Shown here in pieces: positions 1 to 9,909 of a stretch of 48,473 nucleotides of DNA. The stretch's first letter is position 1, and each line of letters starts with the position of its first letter. The DNA is from Kiloniellaceae bacterium (GTDB lineage: Bacteria > Pseudomonadota > Alphaproteobacteria > Kiloniellales > Kiloniellaceae). A program made the position numbers and the translations under genes. Below the pieces are notes generated by a model, which saw nothing but the letters and a program-made list of their open reading frames with translations, was not told where the DNA came from and did not search any database. The stretch is taken from the NCBI GenBank assembly GCA_021776195.1, contig JAJFGK010000005.1, positions 1 to 48,473 of the forward strand, written 5' to 3'.

Positions 1-377
1 GGCGCCGGCAGCGGATAGGGATTGGGCGCGGCCAGCTCGCCCTCCCAGCCCCAGACGAAGGATTCCTTCAGGTCCATCTTGGCGCCCTTGGTCATGAAGG
101 CCTGGCCGACCGGGATGAAACCGCGATGGTTGGCATCCACCGCGACCTGCTTCTTGGTCTCCTCGGCCAGGGCGAAGAAGGACCGGGCGGCGGCGCGGGC
201 GCGCTCGATCACCGCGGCCTCGATGCCATGACCCGAGACATAGAGAAAGCCGACCTCGCTGCTGGCGCGGACCAGCGCGCGCGCCACGGCCTGCGGATCG
301 CTGCCGTTGCGCAGCGCGGTCAAGTCGATCACCGGAATTTCCGAGAGATCCGTCGTGCTGGCGTGCGCGTAGGCCAT
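1..377 (-). CDS. Isopenicillin N synthase-like 2OG-Fe(II) oxygenase (N-terminal part)
   Basis: Only the first ~125 residues are present; the gene runs off the left edge of the window. The translation from the ATG at 375-377 contains the pattern of the non-haem dioxygenase N-terminal domain: a short IPVIDL strand near residue 14, then a GFLYVSGHG segment and an FFALAEETKKQ segment. This region precedes the double-stranded beta-helix that carries the HxD...H iron ligands, which lies outside the window. The family oxidises small molecules or peptides using 2-oxoglutarate or, in IPNS itself, no co-substrate. The start lies 2 bases after the stop of the peroxidase-like gene at 380-997, so the two are probably co-transcribed. 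The substrate cannot be predicted from this fragment. Confidence 0.85.
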   Translation of the reverse strand, partial: MAYAHASTTDLSEIPVIDLTALRNGSDPQAVARALVRASSEVGFLYVSGHGIEAAVIERARAAARSFFALAEETKKQVAVDANHRGFIPVGQAFMTKGAKMDLKESFVWGWEGELAAPNPYPLPA

Positions 378-379
378 GG

Positions 380-997
380 CTAGTCCTCTCCTCGCGGCGC
401 TGTCTTGGGCTCATCGTCGTGACCGTAGTAGCCGATCGTGTCGCCCTTCAGCGTCACACCCAGGCCGTTCAGGTGGCGGCTGACGTAGTTGAAGTAGCCG
501 CAGGTCTGGTTGACCTCGAGAATCTCGCCATCGCTGGCCCCGGCCTCGCGGCAGGCGATCACGTCGGCTTCTTCCATGGCGCCGGGGTCGAGGGTCAGCT
601 TGCGCGTGTAGGCCAGCAGGGCCAGTTCCTTGCCCGCGAAGGCGTCTTCCAGACGGCCGCCCTCCAGCGCCGCCCTGACCGCCGCGGCGCGGGCCTCGTC
701 GTCAATCAGATAGGCGGCGTTGGTCCAGTGGTTGGTGTAGCTGTAGGCGCAGTTGTTGAGAAAGGCGGTGAGCGCGCCCACGGTCTCGAGAAACCACAGG
801 GGAAGCTGGTTTTCCTCGTTGTGCAGCGTCGCCCGATAGAGCGCCACGTGACCGACCATGGTGTGCGGCCTGAGCGAGTGCACCCGCATGACGTTCTCGA
901 CCTTGCCCGAGGGCGCCCGGGCCATCTCGAAGGCGCGCTTGAGCGCCGGGTCGTCCTCGGCCGCCGCGTCGGGCAGCATCTCGATCCAGGCCGTCAT
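380..997 (-). CDS. AhpD/carboxymuconolactone decarboxylase-like peroxidase-related protein
   Basis: This 205-residue all-helical protein resembles the uncharacterised peroxidase-related branch of the AhpD/CMD superfamily, with recognisable MRVHSLRP and HTMVGHVALYRATLH segments. In AhpD-type enzymes two cysteines (CxxC) and a downstream His form the redox centre. Here the equivalent stretch reads CAYSYTNH, so the first Cys and the His are kept but the second Cys is Ser. That argues against classical disulfide-relay peroxidase activity, or for a one-cysteine mechanism. The ATG start has a GGAG Shine-Dalgarno. The neighbouring dioxygenase begins 2 bases downstream, which suggests a shared oxidative pathway. 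Family membership is fairly sure; the reaction is unknown. Confidence 0.8.
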   Translation of the reverse strand: MTAWIEMLPDAAAEDDPALKRAFEMARAPSGKVENVMRVHSLRPHTMVGHVALYRATLHNEENQLPLWFLETVGALTAFLNNCAYSYTNHWTNAAYLIDDEARAAAVRAALEGGRLEDAFAGKELALLAYTRKLTLDPGAMEEADVIACREAGASDGEILEVNQTCGYFNYVSRHLNGLGVTLKGDTIGYYGHDDEPKTAPRGED

Positions 998-1115
998 GTC
1001 CGCTCCGACTCCCTTACCCGGCCCTCTTGAAGGCTCCCTTTTTCAGAACGGCATCTTATGACAGCCTCGACCGCCTTGTCACCGCTCAGCGGCCGAGAGC
1101 GCCAGTTTTTCGATC

Positions 1116-1706
1116 CTAACTCCTGCGCTGCAGCCGCCAGAGGCCGGGCAGCATCAGGCTGGCCAGGGCCGCCTTGGTCAGGTCGCCGAGGATAAAGGGA
1201 TAGAGGCCCCACTCCAGGACCGGCTTGTCCCAGCCGACCAGGGTGCCCAGCCACAGCAGACCCGGCAGAAAGATCGCAACCAGGCCCAGAACCATGGCCA
1301 GGGCGGTCAGGTGCACCTTGCGGTCCCAACCGCGCTCGGCGAGCCAGCCGCAGAGCCCGGTCGCCAGGACAAAGCCCACCAGATAGCCGCCGGTCGGGCC
1401 CGCCATATAGGCCAGCCCCAGACCCTTCTCTGGGGTCCCGGCGAAGACCGGCAGGCCCAAGGCGCCCTGGGCGAAATAGACCAGCAGGGTGGCCAGGGCG
1501 AGGCGCCAGCCATAGGCCATGGCCAAGGCCAGCACGACCAAGGTCTGCAGGGTCATGGGCACGGGATAGAAGGGCACCTGGATCTTGGCCGAGAGCCACA
1601 GAAGCGCCGCGCCGAGCCCCACCAGGATCACGCCGCGAAGGGTTTTCGAGAGGCCCGGAAAGACCGCGTTGATCAAGGTTGGATGGGCTTGCTGGGAAAC
1701 CGACAT
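1116..1706 (-). CDS. bioY: Biotin transporter BioY (ECF-type substrate-binding component)
   Basis: This 196-residue membrane protein has about six hydrophobic segments and the BioY hallmark in the middle: GLPVFAG followed by a glycine-rich YMAGPTGGYLVGF stretch. BioY binds biotin in the inner membrane, either alone or with the BioM ATPase and BioN transmembrane protein. No bioM or bioN lies nearby, so this looks like a solitary BioY that either works alone or shares an energy module encoded elsewhere. The ATG is preceded by GGAG at a spacing of 8. It sits 44 bases after ppdK on the same strand and could be read from the same transcript. No biotin biosynthesis gene is in the window. Confidence 0.93.
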   Translation of the reverse strand: MSVSQQAHPTLINAVFPGLSKTLRGVILVGLGAALLWLSAKIQVPFYPVPMTLQTLVVLALAMAYGWRLALATLLVYFAQGALGLPVFAGTPEKGLGLAYMAGPTGGYLVGFVLATGLCGWLAERGWDRKVHLTALAMVLGLVAIFLPGLLWLGTLVGWDKPVLEWGLYPFILGDLTKAALASLMLPGLWRLQRRS

Positions 1707-1750
1707 GGGTCTTTCTCCTGGTCTGGACTGATGGGCGTAACGAGAGGAAC

Positions 1751-4420
1751 TCAGGTCTCGATAGAGTTGAGCGCGGCCTGGGCCGCGGCGAGGCGGGCGA
1801 TCGGCACCCGGAAGGGCGAGCAGGAAACATAGTCGAGCCCGACCTCATGGCAAAAGGTAATCGAACGCGGGTCGCCGCCGTGTTCGCCGCAGATCCCCAG
1901 CTTGATGTCGGGGCGGCCGGCCCGACCGCGCTCGACGCCGATCCGCACCAACTCGCCGACACCCTCCAGGTCGATCGAGATGAAGGGATCTTGATCGACA
2001 ATACCGCGCTGCTCGTAGGGACCGAGAAAATTCGCCGCGTCGTCGCGCGACAGCCCGTAACAAGTCTGGGTCAGATCATTGGTGCCGAAGGAGAAGAACT
2101 CGGCATCGCGGGCGATCTCGCTGGCCAGCAGGCAGGCCCGTGGCAGCTCGATCATGGTGCCGACCAGGAATTGCAACTTCACGCCGGTCTCCTGTTCCAC
2201 CTCGCCGGCCACGGAAATGACCATGGCCTTGAGGATCTCCAGCTCGCGCGGCAGGGCGATCAGAGGGATCATGACCTCCGGCTCGACCGTCTCGCCGGTC
2301 TCCTGCTTGACCTGGGCGACCGCCTGGAAGATGGCGCGGGCCTGCATCTCGTAGATTTCCGGATAGGTGATCCCCAGGCGGCAGCCGCGATGGCCCAACA
2401 TGGGGTTGGTTTCCTGCAGCTTCAGGGCGCGCGCGCGCATCAGCTCTTCCGGTTTGCCGGCGGCCAGCGCCACTTCGGCCAGTTCCTTGTCGCCCTTGGG
2501 CAGGAACTCGTGCAGCGGCGGGTCGAGCAGGCGAATCGTCACCGGCAGGCCGCGCATGATCTTGAAGATCGCCGCGAAGTCGTCGCGCTGCATGGGCAAA
2601 AGCTTGGCCAGCGCCTTGCGCCGGCCCTCGCTGTCGTCGGCCAGGATCATCTCGCGCACGGCGACGATACGTTCGGCCTCGAAGAACATATGCTCGGTGC
2701 GACAGAGGCCCACGCCCTCGGCGCCGAACTGCCGCGCCGCCGCGCAGTCGTTGGGCGTGTCGGCGTTGGCGCGCACGCCGAGCCGGCGAAGCTTGTCGGC
2801 CCAGCCCATGATGACGCCGAAGTCGCCGGACAGCTCGGGCTGAATGGTCGCCACGGCGCCCTGCATGACCTCGCCGGTGGTGCCGTCGATGGTCAGGATA
2901 TCGCCGGCCCGCAGCTCCAGGTCGCGCACCCGCATGACCCCCGACTTGCCGTCGATCCTCAGTTCGCCGGCGCCGGAGACGCAAGGCCGGCCCATGCCGC
3001 GCGCCACCACCGCGGCATGGCTGGTCATGCCGCCGCGGGTCGTCACGATGCCCTGGGCGGCGTGCATTCCGTGAATGTCCTCGGGGCTGGTCTCGGCCCG
3101 GCAGAGAATCACCTGCTCCCCCGCCGCGGCCTGCTTTTCGGCCTCGTCGGCGGTGAACACGATCTTGCCCGCCGCGGCACCGGGCGAGGCCGGCAGCCCC
3201 CGCGCGATCACCTGGCGCTCGGCACCGGGGTCGAGGGTCGGATGGAGCAGCTGGTCGAGGCTGTTGGGATCGATCCGCGCCACCGCCTCGGCCTCGGTGA
3301 TCAGACCCTCGCCGGCCATCTCCGCCGCGATCCTGAGCGCCGCCGTGGCGGTCCGCTTGCCGGCCCGGGTCTGCAGCATGAAGAGTTTGCCGCGCTGGAC
3401 CGTGAACTCGATGTCCTGCATGTCGCGGTAGTGGGTCTCCAGCCGCCGACGAACGTCGAGCAGTTGCTGGAAGACCGCCGGCATGACCTCTTCCATGGCC
3501 GGGAGCTTGGACCCCTGCTGGGTCTTTTCCTCGATCGTCAGGGTCTGCGGCGTGCGGATGCCGGCGACCACGTCCTCGCCCTGGGCGTTCACCAGGTACT
3601 CGCCGTAGAAGGCGTTCTCCCCGGTCGAGGGATTGCGCGTGAAGGCGACGCCGGTGGCGCAGTCGTCACCCATGTTGCCGAAGACCATGGCCTGGACCGT
3701 GACCGCCGTGCCCCAGGATTCCGGGATGTTGTGCAGGCGCCGGTAAGTGATTGCGCGCTGATTCATCCAGGACCCGAAGACCGCGCCGATCGCCGCCCAG
3801 ACCTGCTCGCGCGGGTCCTGCGGAAAGGGCTCGCCGGTGACCTCCAGAACCTTGTCCTTGTAGAGATCGACCAGGGCGCGCCAGTCGTCGGCGGCCAACT
3901 CGGTGTCCAGGGTGACGCCGAGATCTTCCTTCTTGAACTCGAGGATCTCCTCGAAGAGGTGATGCTCGACCCCGAGAACCACGTCGCCGAACATCTGGAT
4001 GAACCGCCGATAGCTGTCGTAGGCAAAGCGCGCATCGCCGCCCCCGGCGACCAATCCGGCCACGGTCTCGTCGTTCAGGCCGAGGTTCAGCACGGTATCC
4101 ATCATGCCCGGCATGGAGGCCCGCGCGCCGGACCGCACCGAGACCAGCAGCGGTTTGGCGGCATCGCCGAACTTGGCGCCGACCACCTTCTCGACCTTGG
4201 CCAGGGCGCCATCGAGCTGGGCCTCGAGGCCATCGGGATAGCGCTTGCCGTTGTCGTAGTAGGCGGTACAGACCTCGGTGGTCAGGGTCAGGCCCGGCGG
4301 CACCGGCAGGCCGAGCGTCGACATCTCGGCCAGATTGGCGCCCTTGCCGCCCAGCAGATCGCGCATCGAGCTGTCGCCCTCGGCCTTGCCCCCGCCAAAC
4401 GAATAGACCCACTGAGTCAT
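1751..4420 (-). CDS. ppdK: Pyruvate, phosphate dikinase
   Basis: This 889-residue protein matches the normal PPDK length. The enzyme reversibly converts ATP, phosphate and pyruvate into AMP, pyrophosphate and phosphoenolpyruvate in the cytoplasm. The N-terminal nucleotide-binding domain starts with LLGGKGANLAEM and carries SVRSGARASMPGMMDTVLN. The swivelling phosphohistidine domain has GGMTSHAAVVARGMG with the catalytic His near residue 468. The C-terminal PEP/pyruvate TIM barrel includes GTNDLTQTCYGLSRDD with the general-acid Cys. It starts 11 bases after glyS on the same strand, an order often seen in alphaproteobacteria. No frameshift or missing motif was seen. Confidence 0.98.
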   Translation of the reverse strand: MTQWVYSFGGGKAEGDSSMRDLLGGKGANLAEMSTLGLPVPPGLTLTTEVCTAYYDNGKRYPDGLEAQLDGALAKVEKVVGAKFGDAAKPLLVSVRSGARASMPGMMDTVLNLGLNDETVAGLVAGGGDARFAYDSYRRFIQMFGDVVLGVEHHLFEEILEFKKEDLGVTLDTELAADDWRALVDLYKDKVLEVTGEPFPQDPREQVWAAIGAVFGSWMNQRAITYRRLHNIPESWGTAVTVQAMVFGNMGDDCATGVAFTRNPSTGENAFYGEYLVNAQGEDVVAGIRTPQTLTIEEKTQQGSKLPAMEEVMPAVFQQLLDVRRRLETHYRDMQDIEFTVQRGKLFMLQTRAGKRTATAALRIAAEMAGEGLITEAEAVARIDPNSLDQLLHPTLDPGAERQVIARGLPASPGAAAGKIVFTADEAEKQAAAGEQVILCRAETSPEDIHGMHAAQGIVTTRGGMTSHAAVVARGMGRPCVSGAGELRIDGKSGVMRVRDLELRAGDILTIDGTTGEVMQGAVATIQPELSGDFGVIMGWADKLRRLGVRANADTPNDCAAARQFGAEGVGLCRTEHMFFEAERIVAVREMILADDSEGRRKALAKLLPMQRDDFAAIFKIMRGLPVTIRLLDPPLHEFLPKGDKELAEVALAAGKPEELMRARALKLQETNPMLGHRGCRLGITYPEIYEMQARAIFQAVAQVKQETGETVEPEVMIPLIALPRELEILKAMVISVAGEVEQETGVKLQFLVGTMIELPRACLLASEIARDAEFFSFGTNDLTQTCYGLSRDDAANFLGPYEQRGIVDQDPFISIDLEGVGELVRIGVERGRAGRPDIKLGICGEHGGDPRSITFCHEVGLDYVSCSPFRVPIARLAAAQAALNSIET

Positions 4421-4430
4421 CGAGTCTCCC

Positions 4431-6554
4431 TCACCCTTCGATCTTCGAGAAGTCGGCCACTTTCTTCAGAGTGGCATCGATCGCCGACAGCAGGCACAAG
4501 CGGTTGGCCCGCAGGGCCGCGTCCTCGGCATTGACGGTCACCTGGTCGAAAAAGGCGTCGACCGGCGGGCGCAGCGCCGCCATGGCGCTCATCGCCGCAC
4601 CGAAATCCTCGGTCTCCAGGGCCGCCGTGGTGGCGGCCTGTGCGGCCTGCAAGGCGTCATGGAGGGCCTTTTCCTCCGGCTCGGCCAGCAGACCTTCGTC
4701 GACGGCGCCGTTGAAGGCCGCCTTGTCCTTCTTTTTCTCGATGCGCACGATGTTGGCGGCCCGGCCGTGGGCGGTCAGCAGGTTGGCGCCGTCGTCGCTG
4801 CCGACGAAGGCCGTCAGCGCCTCGACCCGCGCCAGAAGCCGCACCAGATCGTCCTCGCCGCCCAGCGCGAAGACCGCCGCCACCAGATCGTGGCGCACGC
4901 CCTTGTCGCGCAGTACCACCTTCAAGCGGTCGGCGAAGAAGGCCAGAAGATCTGAATCGAACCGCTCAATGGTATGTCTTTCATCCGCGCCATCCAGACT
5001 TGCAGTTAGCGCGTCCGACATTAGGTTCAAATACTCCGTGCTGGAAGAATCGAAAATGGCGCGCAGCGGCAAGCGAAGCCCATTCTCGACGATCAGCCGG
5101 ATTACCCCCAGGGCCGCGCGCCGCAGCGCGAAGGGGTCCTTTGAGCCGGTCGGTTTCTCGTCGATGGCCCAGAAACCGGCCAGGGTGTCGAGCTTGTCGG
5201 CCAGGGCGACGGCGACCGAGACCGGGGCCGAGGGGCAGGCATCGCTTGGGCCGAGCGGGGCGTAGTGCTCGGCGATGGCCTGGGCGACGGCCGGGTCCTC
5301 GCCGTCCTGGAGGGCGTAGTAGCGGCCCATGACGCCTTGCAGCTCGGGAAACTCGCCGACCATGTCGGTGACCAGATCGGCCTTGGCCAGGCGCGCGGCG
5401 CGGGCCGCCTTTGCGGCGTCGCAGCCCTCGATATAGGTGGCCAATGCAGCGGCCAGGGCCTCCATGCGGGTGACTTTCTCGGCCAGGGTTCCGAGTTTGG
5501 CGTGGAACACCATGTCGGCCAGGGCCGGCACCCGGGAGTCCAAGCTTTGCTTGCGGTCCTGCTCCCAGAAGAAGGCGGCGTCGGCCAGGCGCGCGGCCAG
5601 GACCCGCTCGTTGCCGGCGACGATCACGGCGCCGCCATCGTCATTTTCCATGTTGGCGACGAAGATGAAGCGGTCGGCCAGTGTGCCCTCCGCGGTCAGG
5701 GTCGAGAAGTACTTCTGGTGCGCCTTCATGGAGGTGGTCAGGACCTCCGGCGGCAGGGCCATCAGGTGGGGCGCGATGCGGCCGATCAGCACCACCGGCC
5801 ATTCCACCAGCCCGGCGACCTCGGCCAGCAGACCTTCGTCGGCCTTCAGGGTCAGTCCCTCGGCCTTGGCCAGTTCCTCGGCCCCAGCCAGGATCGTCGC
5901 CCGGCGCTCTTCGGCGTCGAGCACGACCTTGGCGGCGCGCAGCTTGGCCTGGTAGTCGGCGAAGTCGGTTACGGGGATCGCATCGGGCGCCAGGAAACGG
6001 TGGCCCCGTGTCTCGCCACCGAAGGCCAGAACCTCGCCGCCGAGATCGAGGCTGCCGGCCAGGATCGCGCCGTCGAAAACCGCCAGGATGCCGTGCAGGG
6101 GGCGCACCCAGCGAGATTTGCGATGACCCCAGCGCATCGACTTGGGCCAAGCCAGCGCCGCCGCCGCCTCGCTCACCAGCCCTGGCAGGACCTCGGCCGC
6201 CGGCCGTCCAGCGATCTGGCGCACCAGGAAGAAAAAGGTGCCCTTCGGGGTCTCGCGCTGTTCGGCCTCGGCGATGTCGGCAAGCCCGTTGGCCTTCATG
6301 AAGCCCTGCAGTGCCTGATCCGGGGCGCCGACCTTGGGGCCCTTCTTTTCTTCCTTCACGTCGGGCTGGCGCGCCGGCAGGCCCTCGACCACCAGGGTCA
6401 GGCGGCGCGGCGTCACGAAGGCGCGCGCGGTCTCGAAGCTCAGACCGGCGGCTTTCATCCTGTCGCTCATCAGACGCTTCAGGTCTTCCGCCGCGCGCGC
6501 CTGCATGCGCGCCGGGATCTCCTCGGAGAACAGCTCGAGCAGGAGTTCAGGCAT
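4431..6554 (-). CDS. glyS: Glycyl-tRNA synthetase beta subunit
   Basis: This 707-residue protein begins [18 protein letters not shown], the signature of bacterial GlyS. It forms the alpha2-beta2 glycyl-tRNA synthetase with GlyQ and supplies the tRNA-binding and anticodon-binding parts. Recognisable blocks include [11 protein letters not shown], an HD-like region around [15 protein letters not shown], and the YAPLGPSD stretch. The C-terminal anticodon-binding helices end near DFSKIEG. The start codon lies inside the end of glyQ (8-base overlap), indicating translational coupling of the two subunits. Length and motifs are normal. Confidence 0.98.
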   Translation of the reverse strand: MPELLLELFSEEIPARMQARAAEDLKRLMSDRMKAAGLSFETARAFVTPRRLTLVVEGLPARQPDVKEEKKGPKVGAPDQALQGFMKANGLADIAEAEQRETPKGTFFFLVRQIAGRPAAEVLPGLVSEAAAALAWPKSMRWGHRKSRWVRPLHGILAVFDGAILAGSLDLGGEVLAFGGETRGHRFLAPDAIPVTDFADYQAKLRAAKVVLDAEERRATILAGAEELAKAEGLTLKADEGLLAEVAGLVEWPVVLIGRIAPHLMALPPEVLTTSMKAHQKYFSTLTAEGTLADRFIFVANMENDDGGAVIVAGNERVLAARLADAAFFWEQDRKQSLDSRVPALADMVFHAKLGTLAEKVTRMEALAAALATYIEGCDAAKAARAARLAKADLVTDMVGEFPELQGVMGRYYALQDGEDPAVAQAIAEHYAPLGPSDACPSAPVSVAVALADKLDTLAGFWAIDEKPTGSKDPFALRRAALGVIRLIVENGLRLPLRAIFDSSSTEYLNLMSDALTASLDGADERHTIERFDSDLLAFFADRLKVVLRDKGVRHDLVAAVFALGGEDDLVRLLARVEALTAFVGSDDGANLLTAHGRAANIVRIEKKKDKAAFNGAVDEGLLAEPEEKALHDALQAAQAATTAALETEDFGAAMSAMAALRPPVDAFFDQVTVNAEDAALRANRLCLLSAIDATLKKVADFSKIEG

Positions 6555-7503
6555 CGCCTGCCTCCATGCGGCTCTTGTACCAGGCCTCGCAGCAGGCCTT
6601 GGCGAGATCGCGGACGCGGCCGATATAGGCCTGCCGCTCGGTCACCGAGATGACCCCGCGGGCGTCGAGCAGATTGAAGAGGTGGCTCGCCTTCATGCAC
6701 TGGTCATAGGCCGGCAGGGCCATCAGCGTGCCGCGCTCGCGCCCGTAGGCCAGGATCGCGCCGCATTCCTTTTCGGCGTCCGCGAAGTGGCGGAACAGGG
6801 CCTCGGTGCCGGCGACCTCGAAGTTGTAGGCGGAGAACTCCCTTTCCGACTGCAGGAAGATGTCGCCGTAGGTCTTGCCGCCCTGGTCCTTGGGCACGCC
6901 GTCCCAGTCGAGGTCGTAGACGTTCTCGACCCCCTGGACGTACATCGCCAGGCGCTCCAGCCCATAGGTCAGCTCCAGCGGCACCGGGTCGCAGTCGATC
7001 CCGCCGACCTGCTGGAAGTAGGTGAACTGAGAGACTTCCATGCCGTCGCACCAGACCTCCCAGCCCAGGCCCCAGGCGCCCAGGGTCGGGCTCTCCCAGT
7101 CGTCCTCGACGAAGCGGATGTCATGCGCCAGGGGGTCGATGCCGATGGCCCGCAGCGAGCCCAGATAGACCTCCTGGCTCTGCGGCGGCGAGGGCTTCAT
7201 CAAGACCTGGAACTGATAGTAGTGCTGCAGGCGGTTCGGGTTTTCGCCGTAGCGCCCGTCGGTCGGCCGGCGCGAGGGCTGGACGTAGGCCGCCTTCCAG
7301 ATATCGTCGGGCCGGCCCAGCGCCCGCAGTGTGGTCGCCGGATGGAAGGTGCCGGCGCCGACCTCCAGGTCGTAGGGCTGGAGAATCACGCAGCCCTGCC
7401 CGGCCCAATAGTCCTGCAGCTTCAGGATCAGGCGCTGAAAACAGGTTTCCCCCGAGGCTGGCGGGAGTACCGGCGGCTTGGAGCCGTTCTTGGGGCTCGT
7501 CAT
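6547..7503 (-). CDS. glyQ: Glycyl-tRNA synthetase alpha subunit
   Basis: GlyQ is the class II catalytic subunit that forms glycyl-adenylate and charges tRNA-Gly together with GlyS. Characteristic blocks are [37 protein letters not shown], and [20 protein letters not shown]. The ATG at 7501-7503 (MTSPKNG) gives 318 residues, close to the family size; an in-frame start eight codons upstream is possible but adds residues not typical of the family. The gene overlaps glyS by 8 bases. It is divergent from the glutathione transferase gene, with about 164 bases between starts that must hold the glyQS promoter. Confidence 0.97.
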   Translation of the reverse strand: MTSPKNGSKPPVLPPASGETCFQRLILKLQDYWAGQGCVILQPYDLEVGAGTFHPATTLRALGRPDDIWKAAYVQPSRRPTDGRYGENPNRLQHYYQFQVLMKPSPPQSQEVYLGSLRAIGIDPLAHDIRFVEDDWESPTLGAWGLGWEVWCDGMEVSQFTYFQQVGGIDCDPVPLELTYGLERLAMYVQGVENVYDLDWDGVPKDQGGKTYGDIFLQSEREFSAYNFEVAGTEALFRHFADAEKECGAILAYGRERGTLMALPAYDQCMKASHLFNLLDARGVISVTERQAYIGRVRDLAKACCEAWYKSRMEAGDA

Positions 7504-7667
7504 GACGACTCGACCATTATGCTGCATGTGCGAAAAGGCTGCGAACCTTAGCGACGGGCCTGGGCCGAATCAATGCCTCAGTGGCGCGCTTTCCCAAATG
7601 GCTTGCGATGAGCCGCCGGCCGGTCGCATCATGGGGCAAAGCTGCCCCCAGCGGAAAGGATCCTACC

Positions 7668-8342
7668 ATGTCCGATGCCCCCGTCCTGGAACTCTTCACC
7701 GCGCTGATCTGCCCCTATGCCCACCGCACCCGGCTGGTCCTGGCGGAAAAGAACATTGCCTTCGACCTGACCGAGATCGACTTCAAGAACAAGCCGGCCC
7801 GGTTTCTCGAGGTGTCGCGCTACGGCAAGGTGCCGGCCATCGTCCATCAGGGCCGGGTGGTCTACGAAAGCGCCATCGTCAACGAGTACCTGGACGAGGT
7901 CTTCCCCGAGCCCGCCATGATGCCCGACGACCCGGGCCTGCGGGCCCAGGCGCGGATCTGGACCCACTATCTGGACAACTACCTGCTGAACGATCACTAC
8001 GCGGCGATCAAGCAGAGCGATGGCGCCAAGCTGGACGAGGCCCGGGAGACCATGGCCGGCCACTTCCGGGCCCTGGATGCCGCCATGACCGAGCTGGGTG
8101 GCCAGGGCCCCTTCTTCCTCGGCGAGCGGATCGCCCTGCTCGACTGCAACCTCTACCCCTTCTTCGAGCGCCTGCCGGCCTGGACCCACTACCGCGGCAT
8201 CGGCCTGCCCGACGACTGCAGGCGCCTCGCTGCTTGGCGCGACACCATGGCGGGCCGCGCCAGCGTGACGGAAATCGCCAACGACGCCGACTACTACGTC
8301 AACCACTACGCGGGCTACGCCAACAGCGTCGCGGCGGAGTAG
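7668..8342 (+). CDS. Glutathione S-transferase family protein
   Basis: This 224-residue two-domain protein starts at MSDAPVLELF, chosen because a GGAAAGGA ribosome-binding site lies just upstream of this ATG and the thioredoxin fold begins immediately. The N-terminal domain carries CPYAHR with a probable catalytic Cys at residue 15 and the glutathione-binding motif VVYESAIVNEYLDE. The C-terminal domain is all-helical. A Cys at the active site points to an omega/beta-like class, which tends to do thiol transfer or deglutathionylation rather than classical conjugation. It stands alone between glyQ (divergent) and the DUF1348 gene (convergent). The substrate is unknown. Confidence 0.92.
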   Translation: MSDAPVLELFTALICPYAHRTRLVLAEKNIAFDLTEIDFKNKPARFLEVSRYGKVPAIVHQGRVVYESAIVNEYLDEVFPEPAMMPDDPGLRAQARIWTHYLDNYLLNDHYAAIKQSDGAKLDEARETMAGHFRALDAAMTELGGQGPFFLGERIALLDCNLYPFFERLPAWTHYRGIGLPDDCRRLAAWRDTMAGRASVTEIANDADYYVNHYAGYANSVAAE

Positions 8343-8367
8343 ACAAAAGCCGGGTGCCCGTCAGCCC

Positions 8368-8832
8368 CTACCTGATCTCCATGGGAAATTCGGGGGTCGG
8401 CTGGTCGCGGTCCCAGCGGAACTTGCGCTCGGCCTCGGCGATGGAGTAGTCGTTGATCGAGGCCTCGCGCTGGCGCATCAGGCCGTTCTCGGCGAACGCC
8501 CACAGCTCGTTGCCATAGGCCCGGTACCACTGGCCGGCCGCGTCGTGATACTCGTACTGAAACTTCACCGCGATATGGTTGCCGGAGAAGGACCAGAGCC
8601 ATTTCTTCAGGCGGTAGTCCAGCTCGCGCTCCCACTTGCGGGTCAGGAAGGCGCGCACCTCGTCGCGGCCCTGAAGAAACTCCGCGCGGTTGCGCCACCG
8701 GGTATCGGCCGTATAGGCCAGGGCGACCCGTTCGGGGTCGCGTGTGTTCCAGCCGTTCTCGGCCATCTGCACCTTCTGGCGCGCCGTCTTCTCGTCGAAG
8801 GGCGGCAAGGGCGGGCGGACGTCTTCGCTCAT
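8368..8832 (-). CDS. DUF1348 family protein (NTF2/SnoaL-like fold)
   Basis: This 154-residue protein has the DUF1348 signature [24 protein letters not shown] followed by an [16 protein letters not shown] segment and a C-terminal RDQPTPEFP. The family adopts the cone-shaped NTF2-like fold that often forms a small hydrophobic pocket, but no member function is firmly established to my knowledge. The ATG at 8830-8832 is preferred over an upstream in-frame TTG because GGGGAG sits 7 bases before the ATG and overlaps the TTG. It converges with the glutathione transferase gene, with 25 bases between stops. Confidence 0.85.
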   Translation of the reverse strand: MSEDVRPPLPPFDEKTARQKVQMAENGWNTRDPERVALAYTADTRWRNRAEFLQGRDEVRAFLTRKWERELDYRLKKWLWSFSGNHIAVKFQYEYHDAAGQWYRAYGNELWAFAENGLMRQREASINDYSIAEAERKFRWDRDQPTPEFPMEIR

Positions 8833-8939
8833 GGGCAATCTCCCCTACATCTTGCCCATCTGTCGCCAGGGCAAGTCCTGCAGGTAGCCAGCACCGGGCC
8901 CGGCAGCCAATCACGATCCCGCTAGCAGATACGATCCCG

Positions 8940-9836
8940 CTAGCCGCCCTGGCGCGCCGCGACGCGCTCGCGGTGGACCGTGTAAAGGCCGCTGGCGACA
9001 ATCACCAGGGCCCCGGCCAGGGTGATCGGGCCCGGCAATTCATCGAAGACCAGCCACCCCAGCCCTATGGCCCAGATCAGCGTGGCATAGAAAAACGGTT
9101 GCAGCACCGCCGCCGGCGCCCATTTCAAGGCCTGGATCAAGAGGCTGTGGGCGATCAGCGCCAGTATGGCCAGGACCAAGAGCAACGCCCAATCGCCGCC
9201 CTGCGGCGTGACCCAGCCGAAGGGCGCCAGAAGCGCGAAGATAACGGCGCCGACACCGCTGGTATAAAGCAAGGTGGCTTTGCCGCTGTCGGTCGCGTTC
9301 ACGATCCGCGTGGTGATCTGATAAAAGGCAAAGAGGAAGGCCGAGGCGACCGGAAAGAGCGACGCCGGCCGGAACAGGTCGCCGCCGGGCTGCAAGACAA
9401 AGACGACCCCGAGGAAGCCGACCGACACCGCCGCCCAACGTCTGATGCCAACTGTCTCGCCCAGGAAGGGCACCGAAAGCGCCGTGACCAGCAGCGGCCC
9501 CATCGCCACCACCACATGGGCATCGGCCAGCGCCAGGAAAGACAGCCCGGTAATGAAAATCACCTGATCGGCCACCGACATACCAGAGCGCACGACCTGC
9601 AACCAGGGCCGGCGCACCGAAACCAGATGACCCCAAACCATTCGCGGCCTGACCCACAGGACCATGACAGCCAGAAAGAAACAGTAGCGAAAGAACAGTA
9701 TCTCCCAGACCGGGTAGCGTGCGATCAAGGCCTTGCCCAAGGCATCGAGGGAGGCAAAGACGCCGGTGCAGATCAGGATCAGGGCAATACCCAGGAGCGG
9801 CCGCGCATCCCTGCCTGACTCGCCACCGTTCGTCAT
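8940..9836 (-). CDS. EamA/DMT-superfamily transporter
   Basis: This 298-residue protein has about ten hydrophobic segments arranged as two EamA repeats. The first repeat is roughly residues 18-145 (ICTGVFASLDALGKAL onward) and the second 155-290 (ending near PITLAGALVIVASGLY). Drug/metabolite transporters of this type usually export small metabolites or amino acids across the inner membrane. The start is an ATG in MTNGGESG; the ribosome-binding site is weak. It lies 73 bases downstream of the BTAD/TPR regulator on the same strand, so read-through is possible, but nothing shows a functional link. Confidence 0.9.
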   Translation of the reverse strand: MTNGGESGRDARPLLGIALILICTGVFASLDALGKALIARYPVWEILFFRYCFFLAVMVLWVRPRMVWGHLVSVRRPWLQVVRSGMSVADQVIFITGLSFLALADAHVVVAMGPLLVTALSVPFLGETVGIRRWAAVSVGFLGVVFVLQPGGDLFRPASLFPVASAFLFAFYQITTRIVNATDSGKATLLYTSGVGAVIFALLAPFGWVTPQGGDWALLLVLAILALIAHSLLIQALKWAPAAVLQPFFYATLIWAIGLGWLVFDELPGPITLAGALVIVASGLYTVHRERVAARQGG

Positions 9837-9909
9837 CGCCCAGGCCCCTGCTCATCCCCATACGCCGCGCGCCACGCGATCCCACTGTCCAGCGCAGAAA
9901 CCTGACGCG

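Noticed and set aside
1679..4534. A 951-residue open frame on the plus strand antisense to ppdK
   Set aside because: It mirrors the GC3 bias of ppdK, has no domain and is rich in His, Gly, Arg and Gln, as expected for an antisense shadow.
5265..6653. A 462-residue plus-strand open frame antisense to glyS
   Set aside because: The opposite strand encodes a full-length, motif-complete GlyS; the frame has no recognisable domain.
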